NCBI RefSeq assembly: GCF_010093815.1
Contig: NW_022985550.1
Location: 75,074-139,073 of the forward strand
DNA length: 64,000 nucleotides
Direction of reading: 5' to 3'
Source of the DNA: Pseudovirgaria hyperparasitica
Lineage: Eukaryota > Ascomycota > Dothideomycetes > Acrospermales > Acrospermaceae
Shown: piece after piece, positions 1-9,897 of the stretch
How the letters are laid out: each line of letters opens with the position of its first letter
How positions within the stretch are numbered: the first letter of the stretch is position 1
Made by a program: the position numbers and the translations under genes
The notes under the pieces: model-generated
What the model saw: the letters and a program-made list of their open reading frames with translations, nothing else
What the model was told of the DNA's origin: nothing
The model's database searches: none

Positions 1-763
1 ACAAGCACAAGCAGTCAACCATCAATTGCCGTGGCACAAACAATCATCTGCTTGATGCTATTAGTCCATGCCATCATACCTCATCACACTACCATAGCCT
101 AGGTATCGTCAACAAACTTATCTCATTATGGTTACGCTGCCAATTGAGGCGTGACTCTCAGGCTCTGTGGGAGAAAAGCAGGTGTGGTCGGCCGAGGCTA
201 TCACGACGGTGTGCCCTACACCTACAGTACACGAACTGTTCTGCCGTCCCGCGAGGAGCCGCGATACCGCAATACCGCAATAATTACTGCAATACTGCAA
301 TACGCCCATACGTAATTATGGACTCGTCGGAAAGGAAGAGGGATAAGCTTTTTGGCGTTTGAAACGGTGGAGACGCCAGCTGGCAAACAAACCGGTCTGA
401 TTCGCAGAGCTTGAAAAGGGGAGGAGAAGTGGCAGCCAAGTAACGCCCCAGCCCAGTGCTACTGTGCCAGCCTGTGGTCCTGTCCCTGCACACTAATTTG
501 CGCCTTTTTCTGGCCCGTCCTGGCTAAGCGGGCCCCCGCATTCTCAGTTAGCAATCATCATGATATAATTACTATGTATAGCATTCATTCCACCTCCTAT
601 CCTGCACCATTCATTACTTATCTTCTTGACTTTGACCACCGCAACACCTCCATTACAATCATTGTCTTTTTGGTCGCCATACCGCCAATGGAAATATCAA
701 AACACAGCCCACGTTGATACTTTCATGCTTTCTCTCCGAATCTCTTTCTCCTTGTCGTCATGT
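1..763. other. No gene recognised
   Basis: Only short open frames lacking ATG starts, splice signals or family motifs. There is a run of short CAATAC/GCAATA repeats near 265-303. It probably holds the 3' flank of the minus-strand coiled-coil gene. Confidence 0.5.
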
Positions 764-1604
764 TCAAACTGCCTCCTCCTTGGTCAACTCCTTTATCGCT
801 TCAAGAAGCTTGCGATCCTTTTGCAGTCCAGCAATCTCCTTCGCCTGGTCCTCATAACTTTCTTTGACTCCTTTGAATTCCATTTTCACATCCGACAAAT
901 GCGTCGTCAATTCCGCGTTCACTCTTCTCAGCTCTGCCACTAGAGCGTTCTCCACTCCTTTCCTGTGTTGGCTGACTGTCATCACGAGTTTCTCTCTCTG
1001 CATTTCCACCTTCTTCTTCTCGGTGCGGAGCTGGTCGATGGTGCACTGCATCATTCGCAACATTTCGGTCTGTGTTGAGGCCTTTGTTTTCCAAACAGTG
1101 ATCGTCCTTTCTAATTCCAACTCTCGCTTTTCCGACCGCTCCAGATACGCTGTAGATACCGTCATCAGGCCCAGTGCCGGTTCGTCGGTGCTTGGACAGT
1201 GACTTGGTTTTGGCCTCTTCGCAGGAGGAGCATGGTGAGCCTCGAAGCGTCTCGCTGGAATTTGCAAGTCTAGCTGTCGATCCATTTCCAATCTCCTAGA
1301 CCCCATGAGCATTGGAGCTGCTGATGCACATTCAGGTTTTATTAGGACAGGCAGACGAAAGATATTTATATGGGTATGTCGATCCAGAGAACTCACTTGG
1401 CTTCCTATTCTCGACTTGGTCCATAATCGGACTCCCCTTTCCTTGTACCAGCTGGTTGGTGTTGGCAGCTACATTTAAGATCTGGCCCGGAAGTGGACGG
1501 CAGAAGCTCAACAGGTCCACTGATGGCTCATCGTCGTCATCTTCCAACTTGATATCGTCTCTCTTGCGCTTGTCCACCGACGGGGTTTCATTCAACTTGG
1601 ACAT
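764..1604 (-). CDS. Coiled-coil protein of unknown function (2 exons)
   Basis: I do not recognise the family. The model has exon 1 at 1604-1397, a 76-nt intron at 1396-1321 (donor GTGAGT, branch CTAAT, acceptor CAG) and exon 2 at 1320-764, giving 254 aa. The phase-1 junction joins to a Thr codon and both frames stay open. The start is the first in-frame ATG of a charged N-terminus (MSKLNETPSVDKRKRDD). The first third is acidic/basic and low in complexity. Residues from about 120 to the end are heptad-rich (ELELERTITVWK, EKKKVEMQREKL), as expected for a long coiled coil. There is no signal peptide or membrane helix. A structural or nuclear scaffold role is possible, but nothing visible fixes it. 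Confidence 0.6.
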
Positions 1605-2286
1605 GCTGCTCACAGCCGTCTCTAGAATCGCAAACGCAACGAGTTGGAGACGAAATAAGGGTGGGAACTCAGTTCGAATAGGTAGAGAGTCTGCTTGTGG
1701 ATTCACCAGCCAGCTCAAGCTCATATGGTAAATACTTTTGTTGCTTTGAAGCATCAGGGTCAAGTCCGAGCTTCAGCTAGCGCGATAAGAAAGTGATTCG
1801 CGTCGCGTCCTCATCTTCAGATGTCAAGCGTAAGAACCTGACTCTCCTTGCTTGTGCAAATCTCCTCTAATCGATATTTTTCAATGACTCCAAATACAAT
1901 GACAGTAGTGTGATGTCCGCGATCATGTGTACACCACAACAGCGCTTCTCCCAAGCTTTTCCTATACCAAGTCAAAGCTAAACATACAACATTCCATATG
2001 TAAACGTAGCTCTCAATAGTATGTGTTTTTTCAACCTTGATTGTATCTTAGTCACTACAGATTATGGTAACGAAGGTCCAACTCTTTATGAAGTATCAGA
2101 AGAATTATTACCATACTATTCAATAGAAGTGATGGATGCCTAATGGTGTTGAGCGAGGTACATCTTCTAGGGCGTTCCACGAACTTCGCCGCGACAAGCG
2201 CGACACACGTCCTGCAGGAAGGCATCAGTACCTCATCAACAACTCTCAAGACAAAAAATCGCAATTAAGCATGCTGTAACATAATT
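1605..2286. other. Divergent intergenic region
   Basis: AT-rich stretch between the start codons of two divergently transcribed genes, so it probably carries both promoters. The minus-strand ORF at 2055-2264 has no supporting motif. I see no RNA gene. Confidence 0.5.
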
Positions 2287-2931
2287 ATGACCTCAACACA
2301 GCAAGAAAGTAGCAGTTCCCATGCAATTGTTACTATGACACATGCACCTCCTCCTCCACCACCTCCTCTTCCCCCTACGAAAGCTGTGAAATCATCAGAT
2401 ACAATAATTTCACTGCCCAAGCCTCGTCCTATGCCTCCTCAGGCTTACAATGGACCTCTCGTCGACAACGTCCGCTACATGGCCGCGAATACAAGCGCAT
2501 TAGATAGACCATTCCAGCCCTGCTATATGTTCTTCTATGGCTCACTTATGGATCCTGAAGTCATCCAAGCAGTCCTCAGCCTAGCAGACCTTCCGACAAC
2601 GAGATCCGCCACTATCTCCGGCTTTCAGATCAAAATGTGGGGTATATATCCAGCTTTAGTACCCAGCACATCTGGAGCAGTCACTGGCGTTGTATGGAAG
2701 GTCGATTCAGAAAAACATTTTGAGCGTCTAGCTGCGTATGAGACCTCTGCATACGACTGGCTGGAGTGTGAGGCAATGTTGGGAGATGGTACTGTGCTGC
2801 CTAGATGTCGCACATTCTGTTGGGCTGGACGACCAGATAGCAATGAACTCGAAGAAGGTCATTTCGATCTGCAAAGATATCAAAGGTACTTCAAGCCATC
2901 TGTCACTAGGCGTCGATCGCCTGCACCTTGA
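2287..2931 (+). CDS. AIG2/gamma-glutamylcyclotransferase-like protein
   Basis: Single-exon gene of 214 aa starting at the first ATG. The N-terminus (residues 1-70) is low complexity with a run of seven prolines. The fold typical of AIG2/GGCT-like proteins starts at MFFYGSLMDP (about 81-90), where YGSL is the glycine loop that binds the gamma-glutamyl group. A strand-rich core follows (TISGFQIKMWG, GVVWKV), then LAAYETSAY, whose Glu152 fits the catalytic acid of the family. The C-terminus is short and basic. Family members release 5-oxoproline from gamma-glutamyl compounds or gamma-glutamylamines; the substrate here cannot be read from sequence. No targeting signal is visible, so a cytosolic location is likely. 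Confidence 0.85.
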   Translation: MTSTQQESSSSHAIVTMTHAPPPPPPPLPPTKAVKSSDTIISLPKPRPMPPQAYNGPLVDNVRYMAANTSALDRPFQPCYMFFYGSLMDPEVIQAVLSLADLPTTRSATISGFQIKMWGIYPALVPSTSGAVTGVVWKVDSEKHFERLAAYETSAYDWLECEAMLGDGTVLPRCRTFCWAGRPDSNELEEGHFDLQRYQRYFKPSVTRRRSPAP

Positions 2932-3329
2932 GGATTCCCCGGTCTCATAAGCTACACCAACAATGAATCACAGGAGAGAAGATAACCATCAGTTATTTGG
3001 AGGCCATGATATTCCTCTTGTGCTCGTAGCGCACTCTTGTAAGATCTAGCTAAACCACCTCGAAGATAGCCCTAACTTTCGTGGGAAAAGAAGCATTGGG
3101 AAATAACAGCGTGACAGACGTTGGAAAAGACAGGTTTGGAGGGAACTGATTACAACTGTTCTCAATTCTCCGGTGGCTTCCCAACATTTCATCAATATAG
3201 GCGTAGTAGTCCTAGCCATTACACCATCATGATGCTAACAATTGAACCTCATCATCACAAGAACCTTCATCATCAGATTAACGCCTCACAGCTTTCCAAC
3301 ATATACTTCCAATTAAGACGACGAACTAA
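2932..3329. other. Convergent 3' region, nothing seen
   Basis: Sequence between the stop of the AIG2-like gene and the stop of the minus-strand coiled-coil gene. It probably holds both 3' UTRs. No coding support. Confidence 0.5.
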
Positions 3330-4420
3330 TCAGATGTTCTTCATGCCTTCAAGATGGGCTGCAAGTTCGTCAAGCTCAGCTAGGATTGTATCAGCTCCGG
3401 TTATACCTTTCACTCCAGGTTCATAGGGTATTATTGCTTACCCTTTAACCATCTATTCCTGAGCTCCAGGTCATCGTTACGAGATTTTAGCTGCGCAATC
3501 TCTGCATGAAAGCTGCTAATCCGCTCTCGCATCTCGTCCAAATCTCTTCCGGGCAGACTCAAGTGGACTGCCAACTCTGCGCACTTTCTTTTCTTTACGT
3601 ACTCCAGCTTATTTTCGAGCCTTGCGATCTCGTTATTGTGCCGCTTTACCAAATCGCTCACATGCGCAGGCATAGCTTCCTCTTCGAACTCCTGGAACGT
3701 TTGCTTTTGTTTCTGCGGGGTACCATGTCTCTTGGTCTCGGATTCCACGAATGGATCGCGTGAATGGCGCACTTCGCGGTCGTGGATAACAACACTGTTC
3801 CTCAGCCAGTCGTTCTCCTCGCGCTGAGCTTGAATCTGTCTGTGCAGCGATTGGATCGTCCTTCTATGCTCTGTGTCCCTCTTCGCAAGAGCGATCACTG
3901 CTTCTACGTTGTCCTCGAAACGCTTGATACATCTGGGGACATCGACTTCCGGTGTAGATGGGTTGCTTACTCCACGTGGCGGAGGGGTCGTGTTTCTGAT
4001 CGCAGCAGTGCAAATGGCTTTCGTGCTTGACCTGCCCCTGAAGTCAGTGCTGGAGTCACCGATCGAGATTTCCCCTTGCTCAAACTCTACGTCCCCGTCA
4101 TCAGAGCAATCTGGCCACGCCGATGATCGCCAAGAACCGCTCCCGTTAGACAATGCAGATGTGTGAGAGTTGCGAATCCTGGTTACATCTTCTTCGGCTA
4201 CTGTATGGGCTGCGAATTCAGATGCGAAGTTGCTTGGCGAATCCTTGATACTGGTCGAGTGCTCGTCTGAGTCCAAGTCGGAATTGTCCTTCACACTGGA
4301 GGAGAAGGATGGAAGCTCCGGCTCGTCTGGTGGTTCGACAACAAGCTTCGAATCCGACTGGTCTTGGCGAGAGAATGTAATGTTGACATGTCTTCCCAAG
4401 GGGTCGACGTAATAGGCCAT
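3330..4420 (-). CDS. Coiled-coil protein of unknown function (2 exons)
   Basis: Exon 1 is 4420-3442. A 62-nt intron at 3441-3380 (donor GTAAGC, branch GCTGAT, acceptor CCTAG) leads to a 50-nt last exon at 3379-3330. The spliced C-terminus continues the heptads (ELDELAAHLEGM). Reading through the donor would instead end after WLKGKQ, so I prefer the spliced form of 343 aa. Residues 1-150 are acidic and Ser-rich, hence probably disordered. Residues from about 165 are coiled coil (RTIQSLHRQIQAQREEND, EIARLENKLEYVKKRK). There is no catalytic motif or membrane segment. The family was not recognised; it may be a cytoskeletal or spindle-associated fungal protein, but that is a guess. Confidence 0.6.
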
Positions 4421-5378
4421 TGTTACGTTGCAACACTAGAACCTGGCAGGGGTGCAAAATCAGCCTCTAAAGTGCATGGAGTGTAAGATGTTCAATTAGC
4501 AAGAATGACTCGGGGAGACTGGTTGACTTACTCAAGATGATCTCTATCAACTAGGGTAAGTAAACAGGATAAGTGAATCGCCAGAAGTTTGAACAAGGAG
4601 GCCTTACTGGTGCTGGAAGACGATCGATGATAATGTTGCTCTGATTGTTGTTGAGCTCACCGCGATGAGCTAGCTCCAGGTTTGAGAAAGTCCGAGCTTG
4701 TTTGAGCAGGACGAAACTGTGAGATAGCACGCCGCGTCATGCTCTGGTTTGTATCAAACTGGGTACATTGAAGTGATTCCAACAATCGGGCAACAAAACA
4801 AGTGCACCAAGTTTCTACAACGCCAGATCCTTCTTTGGCAAACGATAAACTACCTGATGTGTCAAAGATTACTTTGCCGCAGTATTGTCATGAAGTAATT
4901 CGTTCTCAAGCCATCCCGGCACGGACCCTGCAGATATACAGATACGCGTCTTCACTGCCACAACACTCCATGTGCTTCTCACCATCACGTCCCGGAGAAG
5001 ATAGTCTTTGCGTCGCGCTAAGGCGTCCGGGTCGTAGCGTAAAGAAGTCGAAGATATGCAGCAGCTCTGTCGTCATCAGAAGCTATAGCGATACATACCT
5101 TGAGACTGATAAGAACCTAGGTTTGATACGAAGTGTGAGAATATCCTGTGCAGAAGTATCCAAGGCGGCCCTTTGTTGGGTATCGTATTCTAGGGAGACA
5201 TGCATGCGATTGACTGTGTAGATCAAGATTACATATCGTATGTGGTATGACTCGAAATAAATTTTTTACAATACATGTGAGGTACGTAGACTGTTTGCCC
5301 AAGTCTGCTGCCCCGGAAACAACCACGAGATCTGACCAAGCAAGTGCTTCTAGCTCCTTTCTGCGTTCATCATTGTCA
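4421..5378. other. Intergenic, nothing convincing
   Basis: Upstream of one minus-strand gene and downstream of another. A plus-strand open frame of 139 codons at 4802-5221 has no domain signature and no ATG at its start, so it is not called. No RNA gene or repeat seen. Confidence 0.45.
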
Positions 5379-6296
5379 TTAACTAGGGTTCAGGGGGAAG
5401 GGCTCACGGTAGTTACGCTGCGCCGGTCCAGACTCATCCCTGAGGTACCGATCCCAGGACTTAAAGAGGCAGATGAACTTCCAAAGGTCTTGTGGTCGAA
5501 TGCGCTGCTTTACTCCCACTTTTGATGGCACGATATTATTCGCGACTCTATTGATCATGTCCACCTCCAACTGGTCCAGCTTCGTGCTGGTTGCGAGGTT
5601 CAGACTCCGGCCGTCACGACTAAGACGAATGAACAGGTAGCTGTAGTGAATCTCATTGATCATGTCACTGTGCAGCTTCCGGGCGTACTCCCGCCGTATA
5701 TCCTCGCATAGTCGTTCGTGGGGTCTCGTGCGCTGCAGCTCGCTGCTGCGACGAATGCGCGCCCGGTATGCCTTCGTACAGGCACACGGCTCTTCCAACT
5801 GGCCCAAGCGGAACTTGCCAAACGTCTTCCAGAATCTCCAGCTGCAGGCTTGGAACTCGACAGCGAAAGTGTTCAAGCGCAGAAAGAGGTATGTGATCTC
5901 CTCTCGAGCTTGGTTGTTGACTCGCGCGAACGTTGGGAGGCTGAAGGCGTAGAATAATGTCACATGAGACTGCTTGCGCGCTTTGTCGTCTTGGTCCATG
6001 GTGTAGATGTTGCGATTCGCGTTTCGGCTGTTCTTGCATAGGCGGGGACATTGGATAATGCCATCCAGATGCTTGTATATCATCTCCCGAAGCTCAAGAG
6101 GGAGACTGAATATTCGGAAATATTTGGGTTGCTCACAGGTAGCTCCGGCAGTGGCTGTCCTAGCCGCTCGGCGCTGCCTGTGAGATGGGTGGATATACAG
6201 CTGTTGCTCGGGTAGTTTGCGCTTGCTCCTGCGGCATTTGACAGCCTCAGGGCCTTCGACGGCGCTTTCGAATGGCTCAGGGCGTGTGAACGGCAT
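5379..6296 (-). CDS. F-box-like protein
   Basis: The open frame extends upstream of this start, but the extension overlaps the last exon of the neighbouring DUF202 gene. The ATG at 6296 is therefore preferred, giving 305 aa. After a basic N-terminus (KCRRSKRK) comes IFSLPLELREMIYKHLDG at about residues 62-79. This is the form of the F-box/2EXR-like motif common in large fungal families, in which LPxELRxxIY opens the domain. The rest (ARVNNQAREEITYLFLRLNTF) follows the usual pattern of these proteins: a helix, then NxQxREE and a strand. Members are presumed substrate adaptors of SCF-type ubiquitin ligases, but few have been tested. The target is unknown. Confidence 0.65.
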   Translation of the reverse strand: MPFTRPEPFESAVEGPEAVKCRRSKRKLPEQQLYIHPSHRQRRAARTATAGATCEQPKYFRIFSLPLELREMIYKHLDGIIQCPRLCKNSRNANRNIYTMDQDDKARKQSHVTLFYAFSLPTFARVNNQAREEITYLFLRLNTFAVEFQACSWRFWKTFGKFRLGQLEEPCACTKAYRARIRRSSELQRTRPHERLCEDIRREYARKLHSDMINEIHYSYLFIRLSRDGRSLNLATSTKLDQLEVDMINRVANNIVPSKVGVKQRIRPQDLWKFICLFKSWDRYLRDESGPAQRNYREPFPLNPS

Positions 6297-6456
6297 GTGT
6301 GGAATGAGACAAAGATCAGAAATCGTGTATAATCTGGTGACATTCGCCCCTATAAGTACCACAAAGATGGAGATCGTCCAAGCACGCTGGACGCGTGAAG
6401 TAGAGTGTTTGGGTCCATCGCTTGACCAGGGTATAGCACTATGCATGCCAACAATC

Positions 6457-7198
6457 TCACGACTTTTCACCTTTGTTTGTTGAAAGGAAAAGCACACATG
6501 CCGCGACGATGGACACTGCAACTACAGTGAAGACCTGTAGTAGTAGTCAATACCAAGTCAGATTACAGGTAGAGTCGGCATTACAATCTCAGTTTTCCAG
6601 CCTGACTGGACTAGAGCCATGCGCTTGCTGTATCTCGTGACAGTCTTGACATAATTGGCAACACCAGACACCAGACATGCCAGCGCTAGTAGCCAGAAAA
6701 CAATACCTAGAGGGAGGGCTATTCTTTTCTCTTAAAAACATGTGTTAGTATCGCCTTTAATACTCCTGTTTGAGTGCCGGCAGACGTACCAAGCTTAGAC
6801 GGCTGCTGCTTCAAGTGAAATGACACCAGGATGGCGACCGATACAATTGCGAGGTAGACAGCGAGACGAAGCCAAGATAAAAATGCTTTTTACAAACGCT
6901 CATTAGTGAACTGCAGAGGTTTACTTCGATAGCGCTAGACGTACTTCTCTCATTTGCACAATGATCCCTGGCATCGGATGCATTGTTGTCGAAGAGCAGT
7001 GGGCCTAACAAAGGCCGCTTAGCGAAGACTTCCCCTCGATAGCTGTTATTCCTGATATATTTATGTCAGTAATGAGATCTATATGCACATTGTGATGAAT
7101 GCTGACTGTTTGACCAGAACCGGCCGTCTTGTTAACAAACCGAACACGGGTTTGTAGGTCTCAATATCCGGGCCTGAGAAGACCTGAGTGCTTGACAT
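6457..7198 (-). CDS. DUF202 (YidH-like) three-helix membrane protein, 5 exons
   Basis: Assembled from five exons: 7198-7107, 7051-6945, 6885-6790, 6730-6585 and 6534-6457, giving 172 aa. The phases join without a frame break. Introns are 50-60 nt, with branch points TACTGAC, CTAAT and TACTAAC. The spliced protein carries the fungal DUF202 signature ARDHCANERT-FLSWLRLAVY across the exon 2/3 junction. Three hydrophobic helices follow: AVYLAIVSVAILVSF, ALPLGIVFWLLALACLVSG and VFTVVAVSIVAACVLFL. Between helices 2 and 3 lies the conserved ANYVKTVTRYSKRMALVQSGW. The first donor is GTCAGC, a weaker form. Biochemical function of the family is not known to me; it should lie in an internal or plasma membrane. 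No single open frame covers more than a fraction of it. Confidence 0.85.
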
Positions 7199-7453
7199 GC
7201 TGATTGAACAAGTGAACAACCAAGGTCAATCACGAGCGTTGGACGGATGTTGGAGGTTAACGTTGACGTCGACTTTGTTTCCCCACATCTAGATGAATAC
7301 CTAGCCAAATGCGGCAAAGTGGGCCGCATGGGTCTTGGCAGTTCGTCACTCCGAAAGAGCTCATAGCATAATTTCCATGACGTGACACCACTATCCATAT
7401 ACACTCCACCTTTGCATCGTTTCATGTTAAGAGATCGACGCACGGCCTTAGAG

Positions 7454-8298
7454 ATGACTGTTGACAAATTGAACATTTTTGGCGGCAAGGAGCCATGGAA
7501 CCCCTCTGACTGGACGGCAAGCGACGACCGTGTGCGCGGAGGCTCTTCCCAATCCTATTTTCACGCCAATGCATACGAACCTATAGCACGCTTCTACGGC
7601 GAGCTGGACTACAAGACTCTTGGTGGTGCTGGATTTGCTTCCCAACGTACTACTGGTGAGAATCGTTCGTGGGATCTGAGCTGCTACACCGGCATCGAAT
7701 TGGACATTGAGAAAGCCGACACGAAGCGCTACACTTTCAATCTCAAGGACGAATTACTGGCAAGGGATCCAGAAAATGGACGAGAGCAGGCGAGTGTGTC
7801 GTATGAATACGACTTTGAAATTTCAGATGCTCAGGCGCAGGCGGAGAGCACTGTCATCTACATTCCGTTTGACAACCTGAATGCTACGTATCGTGGCAGG
7901 GAGAAGGAAGATGCACCGCCACTGAACACGACGAGTGTAAAGCGATTCAGTATCATGATGAGAAGCTTTTTCGCAACTCAAGAGGGGCCATTCTCTCTGT
8001 CTATCAGATCCATCTCTGCTGTGGCTAGGCGGAAAGATGGGGAGGATGCGCGGTCAATGGTCAGTGAGAAGGACACCGGCGTGTTGGTTCCACGGTCAGC
8101 AAAGTGGATGGTACGTTCTCAACTATCCTAACCCTGATGTTGCGATCGCTAACGAAGACGGAGCTGTAGCTTGCACCAGCAGACCATGGCAATTGGAGAC
8201 AATTTGGTCAGTCTACGCTGGGGGTCATTGCCGGCATCACAGTCTTTGGATTTCTCGCGGTTGGTCTGCTGCACTTGACTGTGTGTAAGCGAGGCTGA
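7454..8298 (+). CDS. CIA30-domain protein with C-terminal membrane helix (2 exons)
   Basis: Exon 1 is 7454-8110, the intron 8111-8169 (donor GTACGT, branch GCTAAC, acceptor GTAG) and exon 2 8170-8298, giving 261 aa. An in-frame ATG at 7424 is an alternative start. Residues 3-205 match the CIA30 fold: FGGKEPWNPSDWTASDDRVRGG at the start, then GIELDIEKADTKRYTFNLKD and YIPFDNLNATYRG. In Neurospora, CIA30 is a mitochondrial complex I assembly factor, but many fungal proteins with this domain lack targeting signals. This one has no evident presequence. Exon 2 adds STLGVIAGITVFGFLAVGLL, a single membrane helix ending in a short KRG tail, which suggests a tail-anchored protein. Its precise role is uncertain. 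Confidence 0.8.
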
Positions 8299-9897
8299 AG
8301 GCTGTGCGTGACAAGCAGCGTGCCGTACAGCATGCTTTCAATGAAAATTTGTACAAAGTTGATATGCAACCTAAGAACGAAAAACTAAAATGGCAAAAGG
8401 GCAGATCATTTCTACATAATACTGAATTCTTTTCTTGACTCGAGATGTCCGTGCGCTTATCAGGTTCACAGGATTGGTTCCAATGCGGTCGGAGCCGCGA
8501 TCCGCTTCAGGAACTCAAATCCACTATCCATTCTATTCGCTCAACTGGGTCATCAACATATGAGAGGGGCAATGTATGTCGCGCCAGAGCTGCAAGTCGA
8601 AAGCAACTGCGTACGCTCATCCTCAATCACCACAGCTTACCAGTTTTGGTCAAGAGAACGCACAAAGCTCGACCGAAAGCACTGATTGGATAAAACTCCT
8701 TTGTGGCCTCTAAGCTTGGACCTGAGTGAAGCCGAAAATGGCCAACGAGATCCACTCAACAAGAACAGATAGGTACCTGGAATGGAGAATACACGTGGCC
8801 GCCTGACAAACCTGCTGCTACATTGGAACCTGGATGACTCCCGAACGAGGAATATTAGCCCCGTCTATGGCAGTGGCAGTCCAATTTCAAATCGAAAGCC
8901 TATATTGATGCAGTCGATATACGTATCGCAATCGCGGTAGCTCCAATTAGCTTATCTGGATCAATACCCGGGAAATACACAAACATGGCGCCAAAGTAGA
9001 ACCCATCAGCCATGTCCTGATCACCGGCAGGTCGGGACATCGGTCTTCGATAGAGGATTTTAGTGTCCGAAGCAGGCTTCCTATTGGCCAATGGTATTCA
9101 CAAGCACTCCGTTCCCGCTCCGGCTCCATCGGGGTTTTTCGCAATCGCGATGTATTGTAGAGAGATCCATGACTTCGGTGGCGCGGTATCCTTTCCCTAA
9201 ACACATTGCTCAGGTCCCTCTCGCTCTCTTTTATGTGGGCTGTGGGGCCGTCGATGCTACGCGAACTGGTAGGTGAGATTTGCTCTACGTGAAACGCAAA
9301 TGCGCTGCGAGAGATTTTGCGGCTGTTTCTCCCAGCCTGGGCATGACGCTGCGACAAATTCCGACTCTGCTCAGCTTTCTCCGCATGCATGCATCATCTT
9401 CATTATCTTCCTTTGCCTATACTACTGCTGCTTTGCCTTTCCACTGGAATGTTTGCGGCGCTTTCCTTTAGCGATTTGCGAGATGCGACTTGCTCACAAT
9501 TCTCCTTCACCAACCATATAGCGATCAGCAACCCTTTCGCGCGACTACTATAGTGCTCATTTAGCTTCTTGGTTGGCGCGATTCGCGACGGCTCGTAGAA
9601 AGTGGAGCTTACACACTAAATACTTACGCTTTATGTTCCCCCAATGCATTAGCATCATCCATCATTCTTAGTATTCTCAGTATCGTCAACTCAGCAACAT
9701 TTTGAGGTAGAGAGTAGACGCCTGGTGTTTGCGGCTGCTAACAGATGCTTGGAAACAACAGCAACGTTGGAGATATAACATTATTCTGGAAATCGCCTGC
9801 ACTATACACCCACCTTTTCAATTACGTAGTTCACATATAAGTAACGGGCACATCTACGATATCACTTGGCGCGACGCCAGTGGCGCCCCAATACAAG
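8299..9897. other. 1.6-kb intergenic region
   Basis: Lies between the CIA30-domain gene and the start of the MFS transporter, on the same strand. It is probably the 3' UTR of the first and the promoter of the second. Several open frames of 60-147 codons exist on both strands, but none shows a domain or coherent splice structure. Confidence 0.45.

Noticed and set aside
4802-5221. 139-codon plus-strand open frame
   Set aside because: No ATG at the start and no motif; it probably lies in flanking non-coding DNA.
6297-6521. N-terminal extension of the F-box-like frame with a hydrophobic segment
   Set aside because: It overlaps the last exon of the DUF202 gene on the same strand and lacks family similarity; the ATG at 6296 is sufficient.
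8947-9390. 147-codon minus-strand open frame
   Set aside because: Composition is not protein-like, with no domain or splice partners; it lies in the MFS upstream region.
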